A DNA stretch of 64,000 nt, from the NCBI GenBank assembly GCA_047967505.1, contig CM106540.1; one strand, given 5' to 3'. This document shows positions 1 to 11,099 of the stretch, in pieces (within the stretch, counting starts at the first letter, position 1; every line of letters starts with the position of its first letter). Under the pieces are notes generated by a model. The model did not search any database. It was not told the origin of the DNA and saw only the letters and a program-made list of their open reading frames with translations. A program made the position numbers and the translations under genes. This stretch comes from Dipteris shenzhenensis. Taxonomy: Eukaryota; Polypodiophyta; Polypodiopsida; Gleicheniales.

Positions 1-24
1 TGGCCAAATGGTGTATACAACTCA

Positions 25-678
25 TTATTTTTTCAACAATGGATCAATTTTGATTCGAACAGTAAGAGCTATATCTTTTTCCATAATGGTCACTCTCTTT
101 TCATGTATGCAACACAAGTTATCATCTTCCATAATAGTGATTATCTATACTTCTGTGGCCTCTTACAATGACACCAACGCAACACTTTGAATTCATGCAT
201 CATCCATGTATTCTTGCAAAATCTCCTTCACTAAATGGGCAAAAGGAGCTCTAGGCATAAGCAATTCCACACTCTTCTAATACCTCTTTAATTCCAAGAG
301 TGCCCTCCTCCCTGGTTTCATTCAGTAGTGTCTTCTTCCACCTCTACCACCGCCATGTCCACCTCCACCACTACCACCACCACCACTACGACTAGCACAG
401 CGACCTCCTCCAAGCCATTTTTTCTTGTGTGTTCTTTGCCTTGAGCTACTCCTATCGGCTCCTCCCTTATGGGTCTTGTGGGCTACTGGATTAGACCTAC
501 TGTGGGTTGTTGGGTTGGACTTTCTTTTGGAGGTCTCCTTGAGAATGTCTTTCCTCCCACCACAGGCCTCCCATGTAGAATATCATTGACAACTCTCAGC
601 CATGGTCATTCCCATGGTGGTTGGGGTTTGAGTTTCATCATCTACTCCACTCTTTGCAAAAAATTTTGTTCTTGTTCT
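25..678 (-). pseudogene. Histone H3-family (CENH3-like) pseudogene, intronless
   Basis: Reading the minus strand in one frame gives a recognisable H3 histone fold: KPGRRALLELKRY, then KSVELLMPRAPFAHLVKEI, then EATEV and DDNLCCIHEKRVTIMEKDI followed by ALTVRI. Known H3 has RPGTVALREI, and [23 protein letters not shown] at the same places. The alpha-N segment (ELLMPRAPF) resembles plant CENH3 (ELLIPxAPF) more than canonical H3 (ELLIRKLPF), but the loop-1 length equals canonical H3. Upstream lies a divergent basic, Ser/Thr- and Gly-rich tail of about 110 codons. In-frame stops sit at 322-324, 277-279, 193-195, 163-165 and 145-147, and a TAA at 679-681 bounds the frame. No introns are visible, which suggests a retrocopy. 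Further upstream an acidic stretch is open in a neighbouring frame. It cannot make a full histone. Family call is firm; the CENH3 subtype is inference. Confidence 0.75.
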
Positions 679-1299
679 TATTTCCATCACTCGATTTCCA
701 GATCATTGGCAAACCCCCAATTGCTTTTCATTCAAAGGAGCATCAGATTTAGTCTTTGAATCCTCTGTTGCATCATTGGACTCATCCCTTTCTTCCTCTT
801 GTGATTCAACATTTGTGTCCGAATCCCTTTCTTCCTCTTACTACTCTCCATTATTCCATTGTAGAATTTTCTTTCCCCTATGAATCTCTCCTAGTACGTA
901 GGTACCTCACGTGACCACCTAGTCTCCATGACCATCTACATAGTTGTGCCATGGAAGCACGAGGAAGGAAAAGAGGATAGATGATCATGAAATGAGATGC
1001 CTTCCTACCCATTTCCCTATTTGATTCTTCCTGCCGTACTTGTTGTCCAGATTGCCTTGTGTAGAATGAGCCACAATAGACAAGATTGTTTCTCAGGAAT
1101 GTTTCTATCCCAAACTCTATCAAATATTTGTCTAGATCTTTTCAGAGTCTTGCCATTGCCACTTTTTATTAAGTTGACCCACTAGATAACCCTGGTCATT
1201 GACCCAAGTTGGAATGGGAAAAATTTGATTCTACCCTACCCATCTGAATTATTTTATTGAGGGATTCAGTTGCCCTCCCATCCAGGGGAGTGTACCTCT

Positions 1300-2115
1300 C
1301 TCCTAGAGGTTCCTTTGTTCCTGGATTAGCATATGATCAAACCTATATAGCCTGTATTTTACTTGAAGGACTTCATCTTCTATCCATCTGCTCTGATCTT
1401 TATTCAACAAGTCACCCCAAGCTTTGATGCCTTTTTTATTGAGTCTAATGGCTCCTTTAAGAGAAAATCCCTCAGCTAGTGTCACTCTAGATTATCAAGA
1501 ACCAGATGGAGTCACGGGTGTAGAAAGTACCATTCTTCCTAGAGAATCCTTTCCAAAGTAGATACTATAATGGATTTAGAGATTCCCAAGCCCTCCACAT
1601 ACCCTTCCATGAATCAGATCCTTTAGCTATGCATGGCTCCTTCCCAAACAAGGCCACATCAAGAGGAAGATGCTTCCAGTGCTAACATCGAAGGAGTTTG
1701 ACTCTGGAGATATTCCTATGAATGAGGAAGGTCTAGGTCGCCTGGGATTTAAAAATCCATTGGGCCATGTATTTGGCCAAATATTTTTCAATATCCACTA
1801 TGTCTAGGCCGCCAGCAGCTTTGGGATGTGTACACACCTACCACCAAACTTTCACCACTTTCTTTTGTCCCAAGTCCCCCTCGATAGAAAATAGCTTCAA
1901 AGAGGCTATTGATCGGTTCAAAACTCTTCTTTGATGGGAACCAACAAAAGATAAAGTAGACTAATGTGTAATGGTTCATGATAAATGTTGTTCTTAAGAA
2001 AGATGATTGAAGGCCTTTCTAATTTTAGTCTTGATCTTGTTAAGAGACCACTCCCATCCATCCTTATTTGTGCATCTGTAGCCCAGAGGAATTCCAAGTA
2101 CTCCAAAAATTTCTC
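1300..2115 (-). pseudogene. LINE ORF2 C-terminal relic
   Basis: The minus strand reads LGIPLGYRCTNKDGWEWSL, then NHYTLVYFIFCWFPSKKSFE, then (after shifts) a PKAAGGLDIVDIEKYLAKY segment and a GDLLNKDQSRW stretch. These match in order the post-catalytic part of plant LINE reverse transcriptases. They also align with the better preserved LINE at 45.8-49.8 kb of this window (NHYIYPIAIFYLSCWCPSR and GGLGVINIQLAA). Several frameshifts and stops break it, and no catalytic motif is left. It is a 5'-truncated, dead copy; the 3' end was not defined. Confidence 0.6.
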
Positions 2116-3097
2116 CTTCTTTTATCATCTTGCATCCTTATCTATCTACTTCTTATAGATGTCCTTTCTATTTGGAGAAACTCTTGTATTTTCATGCCAA
2201 AACATTGTCACTATAGCAATGACTTCTAAACTTAGGCTATCTCTTCCTTTCTTGCATTTTGTTGAAGCCCACAGACAATATGTCAAACCTATATGCCCAA
2301 CTATCATGAGCTAGAGGTTGTCTAATGTGTGCATGGATAAACATCCATTGGCATGGGATGTAGCATTTGTCAAAGGCTCATTGAGAAGGAGCTAATAGTG
2401 AAAAGGCCTAGAAATACTGAAAATGCATAAGATGTCCCCAAGGCATACGAGGTGCTGAATGCTAATGTAACGACTAATCTATAATCTTGGATCCAACCAG
2501 TGATCTGCATCAAGTATGGACAATATACGAGAGCCATAAGTGCATGATAAAACACTGAGTCTCCCTAGGTTTTGCTATGGTTGAACTAGGGATTTCTAAT
2601 TTTTGAGCAAAACCATCTGAGCATTTGAGCAAATTGGATCAGAATGTAGTTTTTTTGTGTCAAAGTTTATGAAAACAATCCAAGTGTATGGACCCCTTTT
2701 GTGAATAAAGGGGTCATATTGCTAAAGAAAAGAAATGGATATCCTCAATTCTGACTAAACAAGTTTCTAACTCTTGAAGTTCATGAAATGAGGCCATGAT
2801 TATGAAACCGTTTTGTAAATTAAGGGTCCATATTGCTCAATAAAAGAAGTGGTTATCCTTGTAAACTAATAAACCACAACAACCAATAACCAAAAGACAA
2901 ATCTTGAAGTTGCTGGACCCCTTTTTTTATTAAAAAGGATGTATAGTCCACAAAAAAAAAAAGATTACATTCGACCTTAGCGAAATCCAGTATTATGCAT
3001 CTTTGTTACACTAGCTTAATTTTAAGTCAAAATATTTTCCACTCATAGTTTTCTAATTATTCTATATTTACAATTTTAATATGTTTCCAACCTACAT
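2116..3097. other. Non-coding AT-rich stretch
   Basis: No gene recognised. The text has two loosely repeated segments around 2690-2720 and 2805-2840 that both read 'tgtaaat/gtgaata aagggtccatattgct' style sequence, suggesting an old local duplication. A 61-codon minus-strand frame at 2370-2555 faintly resembles a nodulin-like membrane segment but is too short to call. Confidence 0.4.
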
Positions 3098-3211
3098 CAC
3101 TACAAAAGAAGATATGATTTATCACGTAAAAGATACGTTCAAAGTTTTGTGATTGTAAAATCATCCCTCCCTCGATAAATACACAAATGGCTAGCAAGGA
3201 AGCAATGGAGC
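3098..3211 (+). other. Candidate CACTA terminus (CACTACAA...)
   Basis: CACTACAAAAGAAGATATG begins at 3098 and is followed by a short AT-rich stretch up to the copia LTR. CACTACAA is the classic start of CACTA transposon ends. Only the first 8 bp match the CACTA end at 15234, with looser similarity about 20-30 bp in (ATTTATCACG against ATTTTTCGACG). The 3-bp flanks differ (CAT here, GCA at 15235-15237), so it may be an unrelated end or chance. Confidence 0.3.
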
Positions 3212-3563
3212 TGTGATGATAGTGGGAGAGAGGGAAGGAGTCTCACTTGAGGCTTTCTCACAATCACAATGGGGGAATATACACAAAGGTGGAGGCTGAA
3301 AACAGTTTTCCTCTTCTTAGTTGTGTAAGCCAAAAGAACTCAAGTACAAAGAAATAGAAGAACCCTATATGTGGGTCTCAAACCAAACTCAACTAACTAA
3401 GGTGGCATACTAACTGAGCCACAAACTAGTGTAGATAAGGATAGCTGTCATCCAGCTATTATTCGTGGGCGGTATACCAACCGCATCTCCAGCTAACAAG
3501 TCGGTGACATAAATGCACAACAGTCACCCTGGCATATCGCGAGTGGAGCACGATATCTCAACA
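3212..3563 (-). repeat. Copia 3' LTR (352 bp)
   Basis: On the minus strand the LTR runs TGTTGAGATATCG...ATCATCACA, with TG/CA ends. It begins directly after a polypurine tract and has the same length as the plus-strand LTR of the same family at 27362-27713, to which it is clearly similar along its length. Confidence 0.85.
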
Positions 3564-3578
3564 CTCCCCCTCGAGCTC
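3564..3578 (-). other. Copia polypurine tract
   Basis: Minus strand GAGCTCGAGGGGGAG lies immediately before the LTR start TGTTGAG. This is the expected plus-strand priming site for reverse transcription. Confidence 0.75.
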
Positions 3579-3589
3579 AATCCCAATTC

Positions 3590-5372
3590 CTACACACCAA
3601 GCAGGTCTCTGAACCTGCGCAGCTTCTCTGCGCCTAATGCTTTCATGAATATGTCAGCTACCTGATACTCTATGCTGACATAAACTAGATCAATAAGACC
3701 TAGTAACACTTTCTCCCGCACATAGTGATAACGCACCTCAATGTGCTTTGTTCTAGGATGAAAGACTGGGTTCTTTGCCAAGTGTATGCTGCTCATGTTG
3801 TCACAATAAATGACAACTGGCCCATCTGTAGACTGATGCATATCATAGAGTAGCTTATGCAACCAAGCTACCTCACATGCAGCCATTGCTGCACCCCTGT
3901 ACTCAGCCTCTGTGCTCGACAAGGCAACTGTAGGTTGTTTCTTGCTGCTCCAAGTGACTGCAGCACTCCCAAAAGAGAACACATACCCACTGGTAGATCG
4001 TCTATCAGAAATACTACCAGCCCAATCAGCATCAGTGTATCCATGCAGCTGTATCTGAACCCCAGCCTCATAAAATAGTCCATACTGCAATGTGGACTTC
4101 ACATACCTGAGTATGCGTCTAGCCGCATCCAAATGCAGTTTCCTTGGAGCCTGCATAAACTGACTTACCAACCCAACAGCATAGCTCAAATCTGGCCTGG
4201 TAATAGTCATGTAAATCAAACTTCCTACTATGCGTCTGTACATAGTAGGGTCTTCCAGAAGCTCACCTGCATCTGCGCTCAGCTTCACATTCTGCTCCAA
4301 AGGAACTGAAATAGGCTTACAGCCTGTCATCCCATATTTGGACAGCATGTCCAATCCATACTGCCTCTGCAAGAGCTGTATCCCACTTGGTGATCTAATC
4401 ACCTCAATGCCCAAGAAATAACGCAGCTCTCCCAAATCCTTCATCTCAAACTTCTGCCTCAATAGCATTTTCACATGAAGGATATCTTCATCACTATCAC
4501 CTGTGATGATCAAATCATCAACATAAATGACAAGCAGCATAATCCCTTTCTCTGTTTTTCTCACATAGAGTGAGAAATCTGCCTTGGAAATCTGAAAGCC
4601 AATAGTGACAAGATACTGTCCTATCTTGTCAGACCATGCTCTAGGTGCTTGCTTCAAGCCATACAAGGCTTTCTTCAACCTGCAAACAAACTCAGGATGA
4701 ATAGCAGCATGAACATAACCTGCTGGCTGTTCCATAAAGACCTCTTCTTGCAAATCACCATGCAAGAAGGCATTCTTTACATCCATCTGATGTAAAGCCA
4801 TCCCTTTGATGCAGCCATAGCAATGGCCGCTCTTACGGTTGCCATCCTTGCAACCGGGCTGAAAGTTTCTTCATAATCAATGCCATATGTCTGTGCATAC
4901 CCCTTGACAACTAATCTTGCCTTGTATCTATTCACAGAACCATCTGCATTGTGCTTGATCTTATAAACCCACTTACAGCCAATTGCATTCTTGTCTTTAG
5001 GCAAAGGCACCAATTCCCATGTAGCATTTGCATCCAAGGCATCCATTTCTTCATCGATGGCTTTCTCCCATTTTTCATTTCCCACGGCTTGCTCAAAAGA
5101 AGTGGGTTCTGGTTCCTGTATCACTTTGACCATATAGGCATAGTGAATGCCTGTAAATCCATCATATTTCAGCCTATCCACAGGATACCTAACCCTGGTA
5201 GACCTACGCAAAATAGGCTCACTTCCAGGTGCTCTCAAAACATCACTAGTCTTCCTTACTCCAGGTGTAACAATAGAAGGAATACCCAACTCATCATCAA
5301 TGCTCTGCTCTGAGCCACTGGATTCACCATCCACATAAGAGTGACCTGCATTCACATCAAACATGGGCTGAT
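3590..5372 (-). pseudogene. Copia reverse transcriptase-RNase H region
   Basis: Two overlapping open segments (5364-4777 and 4801-3590) make one RT-RNase H region interrupted by a one-base frameshift near 4800, within KGW/ALHQMDVKNAFLHG. Visible motifs are WELVPLPKDKNAIGCKWVYK and YKARLVVKGYAQ at the RT start, MDVKNAFLHG, the catalytic YVDD box (VIYVDDLIITGDS), YFLGIEV, and the RNase H motifs SSTEAEYRGA and KHIEVRYH. It ends ADIFMKALGAEKLRRFRDLL with the stop at 3590. RT copies the element RNA and RNase H removes the template. Catalytic residues are intact, so the decay looks young. Confidence 0.9.
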
Positions 5373-6887
5373 CTACCTTCTCTTTTCCTTTTTGTGATAC
5401 CTGCGTACACTATCTGCATTGCTTTGAGGACATTCTCTTGATCTCAATCTACCTGTCCATGGCGAAGTATGTGAACCACTGCTAGACGACACTGCAGGTC
5501 CATTGATATTTTGTGATTGCTGCTGTGAATTCTGTGCAGCATTACCATTTTGTGCATCTACATCAATCATCACATTTACTGGTTTATACCAGCGGCTCAT
5601 CTCATCAAAAACAACATCTCTGCTCACTGTTAACTTACGAGTAGAAGGGTTATAGCATCTATACCCTTTCTGCTGCAGAGAATAACCAATAAAGACGCAC
5701 TTCTCAGCTTTTGGATCCAACTTGGACCTCAACTCATCTGGCACATGGACATAGGCAATGCAACCAAAAATTTTCAAATGAGAAATATCTGGTTTCCTAC
5801 CAGTATACATCTCCTCTGGCGTCATGCCATGTATTGCTGTAGTGGGAGTCCTGTTCATTATATAAACTGCTGTAGCAACTGCTTCAGCCCAATAATAATC
5901 TGGTAGATCTTTTTCATTTAGCATAGCCCGAGATACCTCTCCAATATGCCTGTTTTTCCTTTCTGCAATTCCATTTTGCTGTGAGGTATGACTGCATGAA
6001 TATTGCTGCTTTATACCATGCTCCTGCAAGAACCTTGCAAACTCATTTGAGAGGTACTCTCCCCCTCCATCTGACCTTAGGCATTTTATTTGCAGGCCTG
6101 TTTCTTTTTCAACCATAGCTTTGAAAGCTTTGAAGTGCCCAAACACTTCACTTTTCTTTTTCATAAAATACACCCAAAGTTTTATGCTGAAGTCATCAAT
6201 AAATGTGACAAAATAGTGACAGCCACCAATAGATGCAGCTTTAGTAGTCCACACATCAGAGTGGATTAATTCCAATGGCTTTTTACTCTCTTGAACATGC
6301 CTAGGAAAAGGTTTCCTTGCCTGTTTCCCAAATTGACAGGCTTCACAAACCTTGTGCATTTCTGCAACCTTGAATTTAGGCAATCCTGCAATAATATTTT
6401 GGGCTTGCATTGATTTAAGTCGCTGTATATTAACATGACCAATGCGTTTGTGCCAGATATCAATATCTGCAACTACACCGGTCCCATGTGCAAACATTGC
6501 TGCACTCAATTCAGGCATGTCCGCATCCAACGTAAACATCCTGCCCTTCTTCTTTCCTTTTGCTATCAAGCGACCATTATTTTTCATATCCTCAACAAAG
6601 CATCCATGAGGATTAAATCTGACCTGCAAGCCCTGCTCAACCATCTGACCAATAGAAACCAGGTTCTTGGTGATGTTCGGGACATGAAATACATCAGACA
6701 AGTATTTCTTTTTCCCATCCTGCATAGACAAAGGAATTTTGCCAATCTGCACAATAGGATGTGCAGTATCATCACCAGTCTCCACAAATTCTGGTTTTTC
6801 CATTTTCCTTACATCCTGCATCCATTCAGCATGACCTGTCATGTGGTTTGATGCACCTGAGTCAACATACCACACATCATTGCTTTC
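5373..6887 (-). pseudogene. Copia protease-integrase region
   Basis: Begins with the aspartic protease active site WYVDSGASNHMTGH, followed by the GAG-pre-integrase segment (IDIWHKRIGHVNIQRL, CEACQFGKQARKPF) with its His/Cys zinc-binding residues, then the integrase core (HSDVW, LRSDGGGEY, QQYSCSHTSQQNGIAERKN) holding the D,D,E triad. Downstream it keeps FGCIAYVHVPDELRSKLDPK and the GYRCYNPSTRKLTVSRDVVF motif. The frame is separated from gag by an in-frame TAA at 6888-6890 and from RT by a frameshift near 5385. Confidence 0.9.
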
Positions 6888-7880
6888 TTATGCACTTGTC
6901 ACAGAATTTGTCATATGCTGCACCATAAACAAATGCTCATTTTTGTCATCACCCTGTCTACTAGAGGATGCATAATTGCCTTGCTGCAATTTTCCATTCA
7001 TAATGTCATTCTGCTTTTTGTAGCAGTCTTTAGCCATATGCCCCATTTTACCACAGTAGTAGCATTCAACATTACTGTTTGCATTTTGGCCTCTCTGGCA
7101 TCCACCATGACCTCTTTGGCTCCCCCTGCCTCTAGAGTTACCACGTCCTCCTGCATAGGACTGGTTTTCTTGCATTTGCTGCATATTCTGATTTCTACCA
7201 CGGTCTGCAGATCGGCCTCCTCTACCTCTACCTCTACCTCTGCCAGCATTTGAGTAGAAGACCGTTTCTTTTGAAGTTCTTACTGAAGAAGATGCACCAC
7301 CATTTCTCTGCTCTTCAGAAATTAGAAGAGCAATCAACTCCTCAAAATCAGGAAATTTTTCACGGATGGCAATGGATGTCCGGAACTGTGCATAATCCTT
7401 TCCTAGACCATTCAAGGTCACAGAAACTAAATCGTCATCATCCACTGGCGACCCAATGGAAGCAAGTGCATCCGCAATTTTCTTCACCTTCATGTGGTAG
7501 TCATTGATGCTCATATTTTCTCTCTGCACATTGTGCAGCTCCTGCTTGAGCTGCATTTTCTTGGCTTGCGTATTTGTGCTGTACATTTTTGCCAAAGTAT
7601 CCCATGCCTCCTTTGGCGTACTTGCATCCTGAATATGCACAATCATGGAGTCCGAAGTACTGATAGACAGCCAGTACATAACTTTCCTGGCTCTCTCATG
7701 CCATCCTTTGAATGCCTGCATTTCCTGTTGATTGGGAACATTAGAAAGAGCAGGTTCTTCTTCATTTCCTGTAATGAACTCCCAATAGCCTTTTCCCATC
7801 AAGAAATTCGTCATTCTAAACTTCCATGCCTGGAAGTTGTTCTTGTCAAGCTTTTCAGTGACAATCTGTGAAAGAGAAAG
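6888..7880 (-). pseudogene. Copia gag (capsid and zinc knuckle)
   Basis: Gag of the UBN2/retrotran_gag type: TEKLDKNNFQAWKFRMTNFL, ARKVMYWLSIS, PKEAWDTLAKMYS, INDYHMKVKKIADAL, LNGLGKDYAQF, then a GRGRGRGRGG-rich stretch and one CCHC zinc knuckle, CYYCGKMGHMAKDC. The sister copy at 28249 starts MASDSLSQIVTEKL; here similarity begins only at SLSQIVTEKL, so the natural start codon and the leader are gone. An apparent start at 7895 is supplied by the neighbouring DNA. Confidence 0.85.
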
Positions 7881-7968
7881 CAACAATGAAGTCATGCCAA
7901 CAATATAACATAATAATAATTACGCTAACGCATCACGATTATCGATACACTAATTCTACTTAGAATAC
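7881..7968 (-). other. Intron-like junction between CACTA transposase and copia gag
   Basis: On the minus strand the transposase exon ends CACAAGGTCTTACAG followed by GTATTC, a plausible splice donor. About 80 bp later comes a pyrimidine-rich TTGCTTTCTCTTTCACAG, a plausible acceptor, directly abutting the copia gag. The last bases TCTCTTTCACAG are also present in copia gag itself, so the breakpoint lies in this shared microhomology. Confidence 0.55.
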
Positions 7969-10101
7969 CTGTAAGACCTTGTGCCAATCGTGGGACTTGA
8001 GCCCACTAAGCTTATTGTCCTTTGAAAATGCTCCTTTCAAGCAATGCATGTACCCTGTCGGTGTTTGAAAAGAGGCAATGTCTGCCTTGACCACTACCTC
8101 CTCCCTCGTAGAGAGCATCCACGTTGCTTTCAGGAGGACAACTTTTCCTGAAGCATGCACTTGGGGCCACAAATGAGACATCCTATTCATAGCATGCAAG
8201 TCTTCATGCACTCCTCTCGAGTCCTTGGAACCAACCAACCGTGCCCAAATAGTAGCCCCCACATTCTTGAAGATATGCATGGGATCCAAGAGATGATTGA
8301 TTTGTAACTGACCCCAATAAGGAAGCTCATGAAAGATCGATAGCCTCTTCATACCAGGAGGAGGTTCCTCTCCATTCACCCTCCAAGCTTGAATCCAGTC
8401 ACTTGCCTTCAAATATGATGGTGGTGGATCAAGCTGACCTCCACGTGCGAGATGGTCGAGCAGAAGGTATCGAGCATGACCTTCATAAGCATTTTTCCTC
8501 ATATGTTTGGAGTAGCGTGCAAGCGATTTCAGAGCTGGTCCACAAACAGGACAAGCATGGTACCCACTTGTAACAAGTCCTGCACGCGTGCATGAATGTG
8601 TTAGTACAAGACATGCATGTGAAAGAGAGTCAAAAAAGCATAATCCCTCATTGTACATGTAAAGACACAACCACGTACCTATGCACTCTCCATATCCTAG
8701 GTAGTCATGCATGGTCCACATCAAGATACCCCTGACCAAAATATCATTGGTATGTCTAGGAGCTCTGGAAATATCAAAGACCTGCACTCCTCTCCATAAT
8801 ATCTGTAACTCCTCTATCAAAGGTGCTTGCCTTGTACTTTCCTGGCACAAGTAGTGCAAGCATGAGGTGTCCCTTTTTTATTGTTAGCCATGGTGGGATA
8901 TTGTAATTCACCACGACTATGGAACATGTAGACCAAGATGTCGAGCGTAGGCCCGAAAGGATTCACACCGTCCATGGCTAGCCCAAGATGTAACTTGCGT
9001 GGCTCCCTCGCAAAGTCTGGCCACTGATTATCTATGTGCTTCCAAGCTGCACAATCTACGGGAATCCTCAATGTGTCATCAGTGGACCGATGAGATGCAT
9101 GCCATGTCATCAACTCCGCTATGGATTTGCATCGAAACATGTGTTGTATTCTTGCAATGATGGGAAAGTGTCTCAAGACCTTTACCGATATCCGCTCACC
9201 CTACAAGTCATCTCTATATCGTTGTTCCCCACACTTTGGACAACTAGCCAAATCTCCATGCTCACGACGAAAGAGAATACAATCATTAAGGCAAGCATGA
9301 ATGGTATCATAATCCATACCCACCGTTGTTAGCATCTTTTTCGCTTCATCTCTTGATGCGGTCATGGTATTTGGTGCAGGCAACATCTTCTGGAGCAACC
9401 TATGACAATTCAAAACATACATAGGCTTCGAACAATGATGATTCGGTATACACTATCCAAATTATGATTCTCAAAACAAACAATATCCAAATAATGAGTC
9501 AAATTAATGCAAGAGCTAACCTCATTAAGGCCGAGACACTTGTATCCGACCACCCATACTTTACTTGTAGTTTCAAGATTGGAGACAAGTACGTAGTTTA
9601 GACATCCTAGCACCCTCATACAATTGTGTTGATTGCAACTCTCACATTTTGACCTCAGACTCTGACATCACGTGTACATGGGATGTAGTGCCCCTAAAAA
9701 TGGAATCCATCATGTCGACCATACCCTCGTCATCATCCGGAAGACTATAGTCTTGCTGAAAGTGAGAAGGTATATGCATACCCTCATCACCCTCCTCATC
9801 CTGTTTTAAGATTTTGTGTAAATATAAGATCTTGTATTTCCTAGTATACAATAAGACTCTCATAAGACTGTGAACTTAAATAGCTTTGACTTACCGATGG
9901 TCCATCAACACGTGCAACACTAACGGTGGGTACTGGTTCCAGCTCCTCCCCATACATCCGCAAGTGGCACATGATAATACGATGTTGATGTCATACTTCT
10001 CGCTTGCAATGAGTGCAATGACAGTATAACCTCTCCGTAAGCCACTTCGTGCTCCCGAGCATTGGCGCATCATCGGACGAGCTTCCACTTGTTCCTTCCA
10101 T
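7969..10101 (-). pseudogene. CACTA (En/Spm, TNP2-type) transposase pseudogene
   Basis: Would cut and paste the CACTA element. I read exon 1 at 10101-9895 (starts MEGTSGSSSDDAPMLGSTKW; Cys/His finger YCHCTHCK...HQHRIIMCHLRMYG), exon 2 at 9800-9521, and exon 3 from 9399. Family motifs in order are LYEGARMSKL, GWSDTSVSALMR, LLQKMLPAPN with DEAKKML, IHACLNDCILFRREH with CPKCGEQRY, VLRHFPIIARIQHMF, NYNIPPWL, ILMWTMHDYLGYG, HMRKNAYEGHARYLLLDH, FHELPYWGQLQINHLLDPMH and GLKSHDWHKVLQ. Damage includes stops at 9991-9993 and 9201-9203, others in exon 2, and frameshifts near 9560 and 8870. The C-terminal third is replaced by copia. It is divergent from the other CACTA gene at 13183. Confidence 0.85.
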
Positions 10102-10205
10102 CTACACTTACAAAATCACAACATAAGCATAAAGAAGAGATATTAACAATTATAAAATAGCATCTATGAGCTTTTTTTCATGCTACAACAAAAAAGAGAC
10201 TGTAA

Positions 10206-10315
10206 GCATCGCTATATAGCGACCTTTTTGCTCTGTTCTGTCACTATATAGCGACGTTTTTAATTAAAAACATCGCTATATAGCAACGGATAAGCGTCGA
10301 TATATAGCGATGCTG
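10206..10315. repeat. Palindromic motif cluster (left)
   Basis: Four copies of TCGCTATATAGCGA or one-base variants, at 10209-10222, 10240-10253 (TCAC form), 10273-10286 and 10297-10310. The consensus is a perfect palindrome. CACTA elements carry short repeated transposase-binding motifs near their ends; this cluster sits between the two divergent CACTA genes and has a partner at 15038-15103. Confidence 0.8.
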
Positions 10316-10890
10316 TGGGTTAAAACCCGAGACTATCGTCGCACGGCGCTTTCTTTATCCTATTCTCTAATCTCTCAAGTAAGCAGGCCAATCTCTCCTC
10401 CCACCTATTTTCGATGACCTCCCACCTATTTCTGACAACCTCCCACTCTATTCCCCACTCCTCACCCTTCTCCTAGCTCTTATACTCCCTCTCTACCCTT
10501 TTCCCTCTTTCATTTCCTGAAAGGAAGTTCTTCAAGAGGTGAGTTTGTTTCAACAATGTAGGTTGTTTGTTTGTTAGCTTTAGTTTTGTGAGTGCTTCTC
10601 CTTGTATTGCTAATCTTGTAAACTAGTTTTCATGCTTGTTTTCAAAGGATTGAAACAAAAAACAAGATTTCAAGAAAGAAAGAAGACTCACTTCTTTTTT
10701 CTGTATTTTTCTTTCTTCTCTTTCTCATTGTGTCCTCAATCTCCTCCTTTCCTTGTCTCCTCAATCTCCTCCTTTCAAGAAGTTACTTTTGTAATCTCCT
10801 CCTTCCTCTAACATCTTGTTTGAAAAAATGGGTTGTTTCCTCTCTTTTGTAGGGCCAGTCCACAACACCGAGCGGGACGTACTATTTCAA
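10316..10890 (+). promoter_or_regulatory. Probable leader region of CACTA second gene
   Basis: Directly after the palindrome cluster lies a pyrimidine-rich leader. Splice-like sites are visible: donor AAGAG|GTGAGT near 10538, acceptor TCTTTTGTAG ending near 10852, and donor TTCAA|GTAAGT at 10890/10891. The short exon 10853-10890 would be untranslated because, when joined to the acceptor near 13180, it does not share the downstream frame. No clear TATA box was seen. Confidence 0.45.
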
Positions 10891-11099
10891 GTAAGTGCTT
10901 TCTCTTTTTTCCATTTATTATTTTTGTTCTTTGCATTGGCCTACAGCTAGCGCCTTAAGCGCTAGCTGCAGTGATGGTAGGAACCCTCTCTTCCCCTCAA
11001 ACTCTTTCCTTCTTCCCTCCTTCAATCTATTCCCTCCTCTTTTTCCCTCTTTCCTTTTCCTCTTCTTCTCTCTTTCTTTCCCTCTTTTTCCCTCTAATT

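Larger units (their letters stand above)
3212..7880 (-). mobile_element. Ty1/copia retrotransposon lacking its 5' LTR
   Basis: Minus-strand copia element: 3' LTR 3212-3563, polypurine tract 3564-3578, then RNase H/RT, integrase, protease and gag read rightwards in coordinates, as expected for copia (gag-PR-INT-RT-RH). The right end stops inside the first codons of gag at about 7880; the 5' LTR, primer-binding site and roughly 500-bp leader that a sister copy shows at 27362-28248 are absent. The element therefore cannot have a normal promoter. The polyprotein is broken by a stop at 6888-6890 and frameshifts near 5385 and 4800, but is otherwise well preserved. Confidence 0.9.

Noticed and set aside
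2370-2555. 61-codon minus-strand frame resembling a nodulin-like/MFS membrane segment (ALGTSYAFSVF)
   Set aside because: Only one short motif, no neighbouring exons or further membrane segments were found.
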